Source: Clostridia bacterium (GTDB lineage Bacteria > Bacillota > Clostridia > Oscillospirales > Ruminococcaceae). From it: a DNA stretch of 5,886 nt. Where the stretch lies: the NCBI GenBank assembly GCA_003246805.1, contig QKDG01000082.1, positions 1-5,886 on the forward strand, written 5' to 3'. The position numbers and the translations under genes are program-made. The notes under the pieces are model-generated. The model did not search any database. It was not told the origin of the DNA and was given only the letters and a program-made list of their open reading frames with translations. Below are positions 1 to 5,623 of the stretch, in pieces (the first letter of the stretch is position 1; each line of letters starts with the position of its first letter).

Positions 1-28
1 TTTTTAATAATAATACAATAAATAAAAC

Positions 29-34
29 AGGAGG
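29..34 (+). promoter_or_regulatory. Shine-Dalgarno site of fabH
   Basis: A perfect AGGAGG lies six bases before the ATG at 41 and fixes that start. The rest of the 40-base leader is almost pure A/T. I see no FapR-like or FabT-like palindrome in it, but the true promoter region probably lies left of the window. Confidence 0.9.
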
Positions 35-40
35 ATTTAA

Positions 41-1033
41 ATGAAGGGAATTAAAATTCTGGGCATTGGTGCATTTGCCCCTTCTAACGTGGTGTCAAAT
101 GATGATTTTTCAAAAATAGTTGATACTTCTGACGAGTGGATATATTCAAGGACAGGGATGAAGAAAAGGCATTTATCAAAGGGAGAGCCAACATGGTTCT
201 TGGCAAAATCAGCATGCGAAGATGCCCTGAAAAAATCGGGTTTGAAGGCAGAGGATATCGACCTTATCATAGTAGCGACTATCACACCCGACTATTTTAC
301 CCCCTCAATGGCTTGTATTATTCAAAGAGAGCTTGGAATAGAGAAGTGTATTGCTGTTGATGTAAACGCAGCATGCTCAGGCTTTATCTATGGAATTGAT
401 ATGGCAAGCAAGTATATTGCATGTGGTGACGCAAGGAACGCTATTGTTGTTGGGGCTGAAAATCTTTCTAAAATAACTGATTATACAGACAGGGCATCAT
501 GTGTTCTGTTTGGAGATGGAGCAGGCGCATGCGTACTGACAGCAGGTGAGGGCACTTTTGCAACATACTTGGGTGCTGACGGCAGCGGAGCAAAATTCAT
601 GGTTGCAAGGCAGATTCCTCCTCGCAATATGATAATAAATGGTGACGAGCCTGAATTTGATGACGGTATACCAAAGAGCAAAGAGCATTATTTGTTTATG
701 GACGGCAAGGAGGTTTATAAGTTTGCAATAAAAGCACTTCCTCACGCTGTTGAAATGGCATGCAAAAAGGCAGGAATAAGCGTTGAGGATATCGCCCTTA
801 TTATTCCTCACCAGGCTAATATAAGAATTATAGAAACAGCTGCACAAAGGCTTGGGGTTCCTATGGATAAGATGCAGGTAAATATAGAAGAATACGGCAA
901 CACTTCAAGTGCAAGCATTCCTCTTGCATTGAATGAAGCATACGAAAAAGGAAAAGTAAAAAAAGGCGATAAGGTCTGTCTTGTCGGATTTGGTGCAGGG
1001 CTTACTTATGGCGCTGTATTATATGAAATATAA
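41..1033 (+). CDS. fabH: 3-oxoacyl-[acyl-carrier-protein] synthase III (FabH)
   Basis: This cytosolic enzyme condenses an acyl-CoA primer with malonyl-ACP to give 3-ketoacyl-ACP, the first step of type II fatty acid synthesis. The 330-residue protein is full length for the family (usually about 310-330). The catalytic triad is complete: Cys112 in AACSGF, His257 in PHQAN and Asn287 in YGNTSS. Other FabH hallmarks are the DEWIYSRTGM segment (31-40), the TDR segment near 149-151, the FGDGAGA stretch (157-163) and the C-terminal GFGAGL (316-321). The start at 41 has an ideal Shine-Dalgarno site. FabK follows after 11 bases, with its ribosome site overlapping the fabH stop codon, so the two are probably translated from one message. 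Whether it prefers straight or branched primers cannot be read from the sequence. Confidence 0.97.
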   Translation: MKGIKILGIGAFAPSNVVSNDDFSKIVDTSDEWIYSRTGMKKRHLSKGEPTWFLAKSACEDALKKSGLKAEDIDLIIVATITPDYFTPSMACIIQRELGIEKCIAVDVNAACSGFIYGIDMASKYIACGDARNAIVVGAENLSKITDYTDRASCVLFGDGAGACVLTAGEGTFATYLGADGSGAKFMVARQIPPRNMIINGDEPEFDDGIPKSKEHYLFMDGKEVYKFAIKALPHAVEMACKKAGISVEDIALIIPHQANIRIIETAAQRLGVPMDKMQVNIEEYGNTSSASIPLALNEAYEKGKVKKGDKVCLVGFGAGLTYGAVLYEI

Positions 1034-1037
1034 GGAG
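1032..1037 (+). promoter_or_regulatory. Shine-Dalgarno site of fabK, overlapping the fabH stop
   Basis: AAGGAG begins inside the fabH TAA stop (1031-1033) and sits seven bases before the fabK ATG at 1045. The overlap suggests that ribosomes finishing fabH may help initiate fabK. Confidence 0.8.
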
Positions 1038-1044
1038 AGTTTGC

Positions 1045-1968
1045 ATGAAAACAAAGATTACTGAACTTTTGGGGATAAAATATCCAATCATCCAGGGTGG
1101 AATGGCATGGGTGGCAGAAAGCACACTTGCAGCAGCAGTATCTAATGCGGGGGGGCTTGGGCTTATTGCTGGTGGTTCTGCCCCTATTGAGTATTTAAGG
1201 GAACAGATAAGGAGTTGCAAATCGTTGACTGACAAGCCATTTGGGGTTAACATAATGTTGATGAGCCCTAATGCAGAAGAGCTTGCACAGCTTGTTATCG
1301 ATGAGGGGGTTCCTGTTGTTACCACAGGTGCAGGAAACCCTGGCAAATATATTGAGGCATGGAAAGCAGCAGGAATAAAAATCATCCCTGTTATACCATC
1401 AGTTGCACTTGCAAAAAGAATGGAAAGAGCAGGAGCAGATGCTATTATTGCTGAGGGAACAGAATCAGGCGGACATATCGGAGAAATAACTACAATGTGC
1501 CTTGTGCCACAGGTTGCTGATGCGGTAAGTGTTCCTGTAATAGCTGCCGGAGGAATTGCCGACGGAAGAGGAATAGCAGCAAGCTTTATGCTTGGGGCTG
1601 AGGGTGTTCAGGTTGGAACAAGATTTTTGGCGGCAGAGGAATGCCAGATTCACGAGAATTATAAAAACCTTGTAATTGATGCAAAGGATACAGACAGTAT
1701 AGTAACAGGCAGATTTACAGGCCACCCTTGCAGGGGAGTAAAAACAAAGTTTGCAAAATCACTTTTGAGCTTTGAGAGAGAGGGCGGCACACCAGAGGAA
1801 TTTGAGAAAATCACATTAGGCTCACTTAAAAAAGCAGCAATTGACGGTAATGTTGACGAAGGCTCATTCCTTTGTGGCGCAATAGCAGGGCTTGTGAACA
1901 AAATTCAGCCTGCTAAGGAAATTGTTGAAGAAATGTTTGGCGAGGCAGAAAAGCTACTCAACAAATAA
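1045..1968 (+). CDS. fabK: FMN-dependent enoyl-ACP reductase II (FabK)
   Basis: FabK reduces trans-2-enoyl-ACP to acyl-ACP with FMN and a nicotinamide cofactor, the last step of each elongation cycle. It belongs to the nitronate monooxygenase / 2-nitropropane dioxygenase TIM-barrel family and is unrelated to FabI. At 307 residues it is close to the usual FabK length. It opens with the family-typical YPIIQGGMAW (13-22), carries the catalytic histidine as His144 in ESGGHIG, and has the two phosphate-binding loops AAGGIADGRG (167-176) and GVQVGTRF (187-194). The operon position beside fabH supports FabK rather than a nitronate monooxygenase. FabK-type reductases are known to be insensitive to triclosan, so this organism may be too if no FabI is present. 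The next gene is 61 bases away, the widest gap in the window. Confidence 0.96.
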   Translation: MKTKITELLGIKYPIIQGGMAWVAESTLAAAVSNAGGLGLIAGGSAPIEYLREQIRSCKSLTDKPFGVNIMLMSPNAEELAQLVIDEGVPVVTTGAGNPGKYIEAWKAAGIKIIPVIPSVALAKRMERAGADAIIAEGTESGGHIGEITTMCLVPQVADAVSVPVIAAGGIADGRGIAASFMLGAEGVQVGTRFLAAEECQIHENYKNLVIDAKDTDSIVTGRFTGHPCRGVKTKFAKSLLSFEREGGTPEEFEKITLGSLKKAAIDGNVDEGSFLCGAIAGLVNKIQPAKEIVEEMFGEAEKLLNK

Positions 1969-1990
1969 CTGATACTAAGACGTAATAAGA

Positions 1991-2022
1991 TTCTCACTAA
2001 AATTAATAAAGTTTTGGGAGAG
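1991..2022 (+). other. Possible weak hairpin covering the ribosome site of the first membrane gene
   Basis: In the 61-base gap after fabK, TTCTC (1991-1995) can pair with GAGAG (2018-2022, one G-U pair), and AAAA (1999-2002) with TTTT (2012-2015). This would bury part of the GGGAG Shine-Dalgarno site (2016-2020). A competing fold pairs TCACT (1994-1998) with AGTGA (2021-2025) and leaves GGGAG bulged. Both are short and AT-rich, so stability is doubtful. There is no U-tract after the stem, so it is not an intrinsic terminator. Confidence 0.2.
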
Positions 2023-2029
2023 TGACAAT

Positions 2030-2542
2030 ATGGAAAAGGTGTACATTGGCATTTGCATAGGTTTTATAGCTGTTAGTATTGTTTTGATTATTATTAAGAC
2101 GGTGAAATACACTAATTTCAAAAAGAGTCAATCAGGTGAATTGAAGTTTTCAAATTTTTATGATACAGTTGCATTTAATTATGCAATTATACTTGGCTTT
2201 GCGTGGGAAATATACTGGCGCGTCTTTACTGACATAAATGTAGTGGGCATAGGCGTGATATTGGGTGTTTTTATCGGTGGTTATATTCCCCAAAAAGCGC
2301 TTGGAATGTTAAAGCTTGAAATGTTATACAGCGATAAGATTATTATAAATGATACAACAATACAAGCGAGTGAAATTGATGCTATTGAATTAAAGAAAAG
2401 ATTTGCTTTCAGGCCGATTACCTGTAACGTTAAAGTAAAAAATACAACAGGCACAAACCTGCACGTAACCAAAAAGAAGATGATAAAGCTGAAAGAGTTT
2501 TGTGAAGTTAACAGCATTCAGTTTTATAGCCAGAATGGTTAG
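2030..2542 (+). CDS. Small three-helix membrane protein with cytoplasmic C-terminal domain, member 1 of a tandem trio
   Basis: I do not recognise this 170-residue protein. It has a hydrophobic helix at about 4-23, a basic segment (KTVKYTNFKK, 23-32), two more hydrophobic stretches at about 46-64 and 70-86, and a polar C-terminal part from about 95 to 170. By the positive-inside rule the N-terminus is outside and the C-terminal domain is in the cytoplasm. That domain looks strand-rich, with EIDAIEL at 115-121 and a basic helix KKKMIKLKEF at 148-157. This resembles bacterial PH-like domains that follow membrane hairpins, but the family assignment is inference. There is no signal peptide cleavage site or catalytic motif. 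The ATG at 2030 has GGGAG nine bases upstream. It sits where fabD is normally found and shares its layout with the next two genes. Base composition is much more AT-rich than fabK or fabG. Confidence 0.85.
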   Translation: MEKVYIGICIGFIAVSIVLIIIKTVKYTNFKKSQSGELKFSNFYDTVAFNYAIILGFAWEIYWRVFTDINVVGIGVILGVFIGGYIPQKALGMLKLEMLYSDKIIINDTTIQASEIDAIELKKRFAFRPITCNVKVKNTTGTNLHVTKKKMIKLKEFCEVNSIQFYSQNG

Positions 2543-2547
2543 GTGGA

Positions 2548-2562
2548 GACGAAATGAATTGG
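2548..2562 (+). repeat. 15-base direct repeat at the start of membrane gene 2, copy 1
   Basis: GACGAAATGAATTGG spans the start codon (ATG at 2554) of the second membrane gene and recurs exactly at 3080-3094 around the start of the third. The bases just upstream are also alike (AGGTGGA versus AGGAGGGT). The simplest reading is a remnant of gene duplication. Confidence 0.75.
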
Positions 2563-3063
2563 GATAAGGTAGGATTTGTTGTTCAAATAATTTTGTCAGC
2601 CGGGCTATTTATATTTAGTGCACTTTTATTAGCTAAAACAGTGATAAGGCATAAAAGAATGAAAATGGAATTTGCGATATCACAGGGTGAATTTGTTTCT
2701 TTTAATATTATAAGAGGTTATGTTTTTTCAGGCTTGATGGGTTTATATCTGATTATGGCTTTTTTGTTTGAAATGGGTGGACATAGAGAAGGTGTCTCTT
2801 TTAACTTTTTGGTAATAGTATTATTGTTTAAGCTTTTTGTTATAAATAATATGGTATACATCGGCAACACAGCAATATTTGCAAATCAAAGGTTTATTGA
2901 AACAAAAGATATTTTAAGCATTAAATATGATTATTACAGCTTTGGAAGACACGCAGAGGTTTGTTTAACAAATGGGCAGAAAGAAAGGTTTAAAACACCT
3001 GATAAGCTAAAACGATATTTAAATGAGCATTTTGAGAAATATGTTGAAAATCCGCATTATTAA
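2554..3063 (+). CDS. Small three-helix membrane protein with cytoplasmic C-terminal domain, member 2 of a tandem trio
   Basis: This 169-residue protein has no function I can name. Hydrophobic helices lie at about 7-29, 55-73 and 82-98. A basic stretch after the first helix (KTVIRHKRMK, 28-37) places that loop, and therefore the C-terminal domain, in the cytoplasm. The short loop between helices 2 and 3 contains EMGGHREG (73-80). The C-terminal part (about 99-169) carries DILSIKY at 119-125 and a charged terminal helix (PDKLKRYLNEHF, 149-160), matching the positions of similar elements in the neighbours at 2030 and 3086. Its MNW start and start-codon context are shared with the third gene, so those two are probably the closest relatives. 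The start at 2554 follows AGGTGGAG; the gene begins 11 bases after the preceding stop, implying co-translation. It may be a PH-like-domain membrane protein, at modest confidence. Confidence 0.85.
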   Translation: MNWDKVGFVVQIILSAGLFIFSALLLAKTVIRHKRMKMEFAISQGEFVSFNIIRGYVFSGLMGLYLIMAFLFEMGGHREGVSFNFLVIVLLFKLFVINNMVYIGNTAIFANQRFIETKDILSIKYDYYSFGRHAEVCLTNGQKERFKTPDKLKRYLNEHFEKYVENPHY

Positions 3064-3079
3064 TTAACAGCAGGAGGGT

Positions 3080-3094
3080 GACGAAATGAATTGG
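3080..3094 (+). repeat. 15-base direct repeat at the start of membrane gene 3, copy 2
   Basis: This is an exact second copy of GACGAAATGAATTGG (first copy 2548-2562), here spanning the ATG at 3086. It is preceded by a strong AGGAGG (3072-3077). The first membrane gene has a weaker relative of the same context (GTGACAATATG, 2022-2032). Confidence 0.75.
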
Positions 3095-3601
3095 CAGATG
3101 GTTGATTATATTATAAATATTGGTGCCCTATGTGCTTGCATTATTTATTTTTCTTTTAGATTTTTGAGGGAAACAATAGGATATATAAAACTGCTAAAAC
3201 AATATTTTTCAGGCGATAACGATAAGGTAATATATAGAAATCAAATAAGAGTTGTTGTTGCTATTGCAATATTATTATTATTTTATTTCAGTGCCGCGAT
3301 ACTGTATTTTCAAGACGGCAACTTTATAATGTTTATATTTTTTACTTGGTGGGCTGTGAGTTCAGTATCAACGTTTTATCGGCAAGCATTTATTTTATCA
3401 GAGAGCAAAATGCTTGTGCATAATCTGATTTTAAAGCACGAAGATATAACAAATATTGAATATCAAGAAAACAGGCTGATAAAAAAGGTTATTATTTATC
3501 ATCGAAATGACGACAGCGAAACTTTAAACGCAAATAAAAAAATGATAAAGGCTTTAAAAGAAAATTTTGTGGACGATGAGAGCAAAGAAAAATTATTTTA
3601 G
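3086..3601 (+). CDS. Small three-helix membrane protein with cytoplasmic C-terminal domain, member 3 of a tandem trio
   Basis: This 171-residue protein is unrecognised but clearly built like the two before it. Helices lie at about 6-26, 53-74 and 79-96, with a basic loop after helix 1 (RFLRETIGYIKLLK, 25-38) and a very short FQDGN turn (75-79) between helices 2 and 3. The C-terminal domain (about 100-171) holds DITNIEY at 120-126, a strand-like KKVIIYH (133-139) and the basic helix KKMIKALKENF (151-161), followed by an acidic-basic tail. Topology is predicted as N-out, C-in. AGGAGG eight bases upstream fixes the start at 3086. FabG begins 11 bases after its stop, and the fabG ribosome site touches the stop codon, so it is tightly joined to the fab operon on this side. 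No enzyme motif is visible. Function is unknown. Confidence 0.85.
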   Translation: MNWQMVDYIINIGALCACIIYFSFRFLRETIGYIKLLKQYFSGDNDKVIYRNQIRVVVAIAILLLFYFSAAILYFQDGNFIMFIFFTWWAVSSVSTFYRQAFILSESKMLVHNLILKHEDITNIEYQENRLIKKVIIYHRNDDSETLNANKKMIKALKENFVDDESKEKLF

Positions 3602-3612
3602 GGGGAAATCAA

Positions 3613-4356
3613 ATGGCTAAAACAGCAATAATTACTGGCGCATCACAGGGGATAGGCGCTTGTATTGCAAAAAGGCTTGCAAAAGACGGGTTTAATATAG
3701 CAGTAAATTATTATCCGAGCGAAAGCGACAAAGCAAAGGCAGAAGCAGTTGCAGAGGATTGCCGTGCTTTTGGAGTTGAAGCAGAAACATTTTCAGCTGA
3801 CGTATCAAAATACGCTGACTGTGAAGAAATGACTAAGGCGATTAAAGAGAGATTTTCAACAATTGACGTTCTTGTCAACAACGCAGGAATAACAAAGGAC
3901 GGTTTGCTTGCAAGAATGTCAGAAGACCAGTATGACATGGTTATTGCAGTAAATCAAAAAAGCGTATTCAACATGACAAAGCATGCCGGAACAATAATGA
4001 TGAAGCAGAGAAGTGGCAGAATTGTAAATATGTCATCTGTTGCAGGTGTTCACGGGAATCCGGGGCAATTCAATTATTCAGCATCAAAGGCAGCTGTTAT
4101 CGGGATGACAATGTCATCAGCGAAGGAGCTTGGTTCAAGGAATGTTACAGTAAACGCTGTTGCACCTGGATTTATACAAACACCTATGACAGATGCACTG
4201 ACGGAAGAACAAAAGAAGGCAATCTTAAATCAGGTAGCGATGAGAAGATACGGGCAGGTTGATGAAATCGCAGGCGTCGTATCCTTCCTTGTATCTGATG
4301 ATGCATCTTATATCACAGGACAGACGATTGAAATAAGCGGCGGGCTTTCAATGTAA
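3613..4356 (+). CDS. fabG: 3-oxoacyl-[acyl-carrier-protein] reductase (FabG)
   Basis: FabG reduces 3-ketoacyl-ACP to 3-hydroxyacyl-ACP in the cytosol and is usually a tetramer. This 247-residue protein is a full-length classical short-chain dehydrogenase. The Rossmann cofactor loop is TGASQGIG (8-15), the structural motif NNAG is at 89-92, and the catalytic tetrad is Asn114, Ser142, Tyr155 and Lys159 (YSASK). MMKQRSGRIVNMSS (129-142) and PGFIQTPMT (185-193) are typical of FabG, and the C-terminus ends in GQTIEISGGLSM, a common FabG ending. One deviation is Gln12, where most FabG proteins have Arg; that Arg contacts the NADPH 2'-phosphate in characterised enzymes, so cofactor preference could differ. 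Its ribosome site (AGGGGGA, 3600-3606) overlaps the stop of the preceding membrane gene. FabF follows after 22 bases, with no acpP between them. Confidence 0.97.
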   Translation: MAKTAIITGASQGIGACIAKRLAKDGFNIAVNYYPSESDKAKAEAVAEDCRAFGVEAETFSADVSKYADCEEMTKAIKERFSTIDVLVNNAGITKDGLLARMSEDQYDMVIAVNQKSVFNMTKHAGTIMMKQRSGRIVNMSSVAGVHGNPGQFNYSASKAAVIGMTMSSAKELGSRNVTVNAVAPGFIQTPMTDALTEEQKKAILNQVAMRRYGQVDEIAGVVSFLVSDDASYITGQTIEISGGLSM

Positions 4357-4378
4357 AAAATCTTTTTGGGAGAAGTAT

Positions 4379-5611
4379 ATGAATAGAGTAGTTATAACAG
4401 GAATGGGAACAGTAAACCCACTTGGAAAAAACGCAGAAGAGTTCTGGAAAAATATCGTTGCAAATAAAATAGGATTTTCTTATATAGACCAGTTTGACGC
4501 AGAAAATTTTGATGTTAAAATAGTTGGCGCTGTAAAGGACTTTGATTCAGGCAAATACATTGACAAAAAAGAAGCAAAGAGAATGGAACGCTTCACACAG
4601 TTTGCTGTGTATTCCACATTAGATGCGCTTAGTGACGCAGGCACAGATTTAAAGGATTTAGACCCTTTCAGGGTTGGGGTTATTATCGGCTGTGGAATAG
4701 GTGGACTTGAAGAAACACAGAGTGAGCATAAAAAATATCTTGAAAAAGGCCCAAACAGAATATCTGTTTTTTATATCCCTACAATGATAGCGAATATGGC
4801 AGCAGGGCAGGTTTCAATGTCGACTGGCTTTAAAGGCTCAAATTTCGCAACAGTTACTGCCTGTGCATCTGCTACCCACGCAATAGGCGAGGCGTTCAGA
4901 AAAGTTAAGCACGGATATCTTGACGCTTGTATCTGTGGCGGAACAGAAAGCTGTATTACTGAGTTTGCTCTTGGTGCATTCAACAATATGAAGGCATTGT
5001 CAAATGCTACCGAGCTTGACAAGGCATCAACCCCGTTTGACGCTGAAAGACAAGGCTTTGTTCTTGGCGAGGGTAGCGGCATATTGGTTATTGAAGAGCT
5101 TGAGCACGCAAAGGCAAGGGGCGCCAAAATATATGCCGAGATTGTCGGCTATGGTGAAACTGCTGATGCTTATCATATAACTTCACCTGACCCTGAGGGA
5201 GAGGGTGCTGCAATGGCAATGAAAATGGCTTATGAAGAAGGTGGATTATCTGCCGGGGATATTGGTTATATTAATGCCCACGGGACATCAACAGGCTTAA
5301 ATGATAAGTATGAAACACTTGCGATTAAAAAGGCATTGGGCGAACAAGCAGAAAATGTTGTAATAAATTCCACAAAATCAATGACAGGCCATCTGCTTGG
5401 TGCTGCTGGCGGGATAGAAGCAATTGTAACAGCTTTATCTTTAAAAAATGGGATTGTTCACAAAACAGTGGGATATAAAACGCCAGACCCTGAATGTGAC
5501 CTTGATTATTGTGTTGAAGCAAACAGGGAAATCAGCATCAAAGCAGCATTGTCAAATTCACTTGGCTTTGGCGGACACAATGCAACAATTTGCCTGAAAC
5601 GTTATGAATAA
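4379..5611 (+). CDS. fabF: 3-oxoacyl-[acyl-carrier-protein] synthase II (FabF)
   Basis: FabF elongates acyl-ACP with malonyl-ACP by decarboxylative condensation and is a cytosolic homodimer. The 410-residue length matches the family. The Cys-His-His triad is intact: Cys162 in TACAS, His301 in NAHGTST and His338 in GHLLGA, with the supporting Lys333 in STKSMTGH. The N-terminal VVITGMGTVNPLG (4-16) and the C-terminal gating loop LGFGGHNA (395-402) are standard. Residue 306 is Gly in HGTSTGLND, where Pro is usual in FabF; whether this matters is unknown. The start at 4379 has GGGAG about six bases upstream. No FabB-like or FabZ-like gene is visible, so FabF is the only elongating synthase in this window. 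AccB begins 12 bases after the stop. Confidence 0.97.
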   Translation: MNRVVITGMGTVNPLGKNAEEFWKNIVANKIGFSYIDQFDAENFDVKIVGAVKDFDSGKYIDKKEAKRMERFTQFAVYSTLDALSDAGTDLKDLDPFRVGVIIGCGIGGLEETQSEHKKYLEKGPNRISVFYIPTMIANMAAGQVSMSTGFKGSNFATVTACASATHAIGEAFRKVKHGYLDACICGGTESCITEFALGAFNNMKALSNATELDKASTPFDAERQGFVLGEGSGILVIEELEHAKARGAKIYAEIVGYGETADAYHITSPDPEGEGAAMAMKMAYEEGGLSAGDIGYINAHGTSTGLNDKYETLAIKKALGEQAENVVINSTKSMTGHLLGAAGGIEAIVTALSLKNGIVHKTVGYKTPDPECDLDYCVEANREISIKAALSNSLGFGGHNATICLKRYE

Positions 5612-5617
5612 GGGAGG
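5612..5617 (+). promoter_or_regulatory. Shine-Dalgarno site of accB
   Basis: GGGAGG directly follows the fabF TAA stop and lies six bases before the ATG at 5624. It supports that start for a reading frame which is otherwise cut by the window edge. Confidence 0.8.
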
Positions 5618-5623
5618 ATACTA

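Noticed and set aside
11..20. TACAAT at 14-19 as a -10 promoter element for fabH
   Set aside because: The match is good, but the stretch is almost pure A/T where such matches arise by chance. The -35 region would lie outside the window, and upstream fab-operon genes may be cotranscribed.
1002..1385. Minus-strand open frame of 127 codons opposite the fabH end and fabK start
   Set aside because: It lies antisense to two certain genes, has no Shine-Dalgarno site worth the name and no recognisable protein features. It is a shadow of the + strand coding bias.
1969..2010. TAATAA-like -10 boxes as an internal promoter for the membrane cassette
   Set aside because: No acceptable -35 hexamer lies 16-18 bases upstream of either candidate (1983 or about 2004).
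1969..2029. Remnant of fabD or a transposon end at the cassette seam
   Set aside because: The gap contains no recognisable fabD coding fragment, no transposase fragment, and no terminal inverted repeats or target duplication that I can match with the 3' seam at 3602-3612.
2030..3601. Membrane trio as a toxin-antitoxin, phage-defence or ABC-transporter module
   Set aside because: There is no nuclease, ATP-binding (Walker) or permease signature, no overlapping toxin-antitoxin pair layout, and the genes lie inside a housekeeping operon.
2012..4373. Shared TTTTGGGAGA before membrane gene 1 (2012-2021) and before fabF (4364-4373) as an insertion duplication
   Set aside because: A ten-base match made of a T-run plus a Shine-Dalgarno core is easily explained by chance and common function.
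4771..5127. Minus-strand open frame of 118 codons inside fabF
   Set aside because: It is fully antisense to conserved FabF coding sequence and has no independent evidence.
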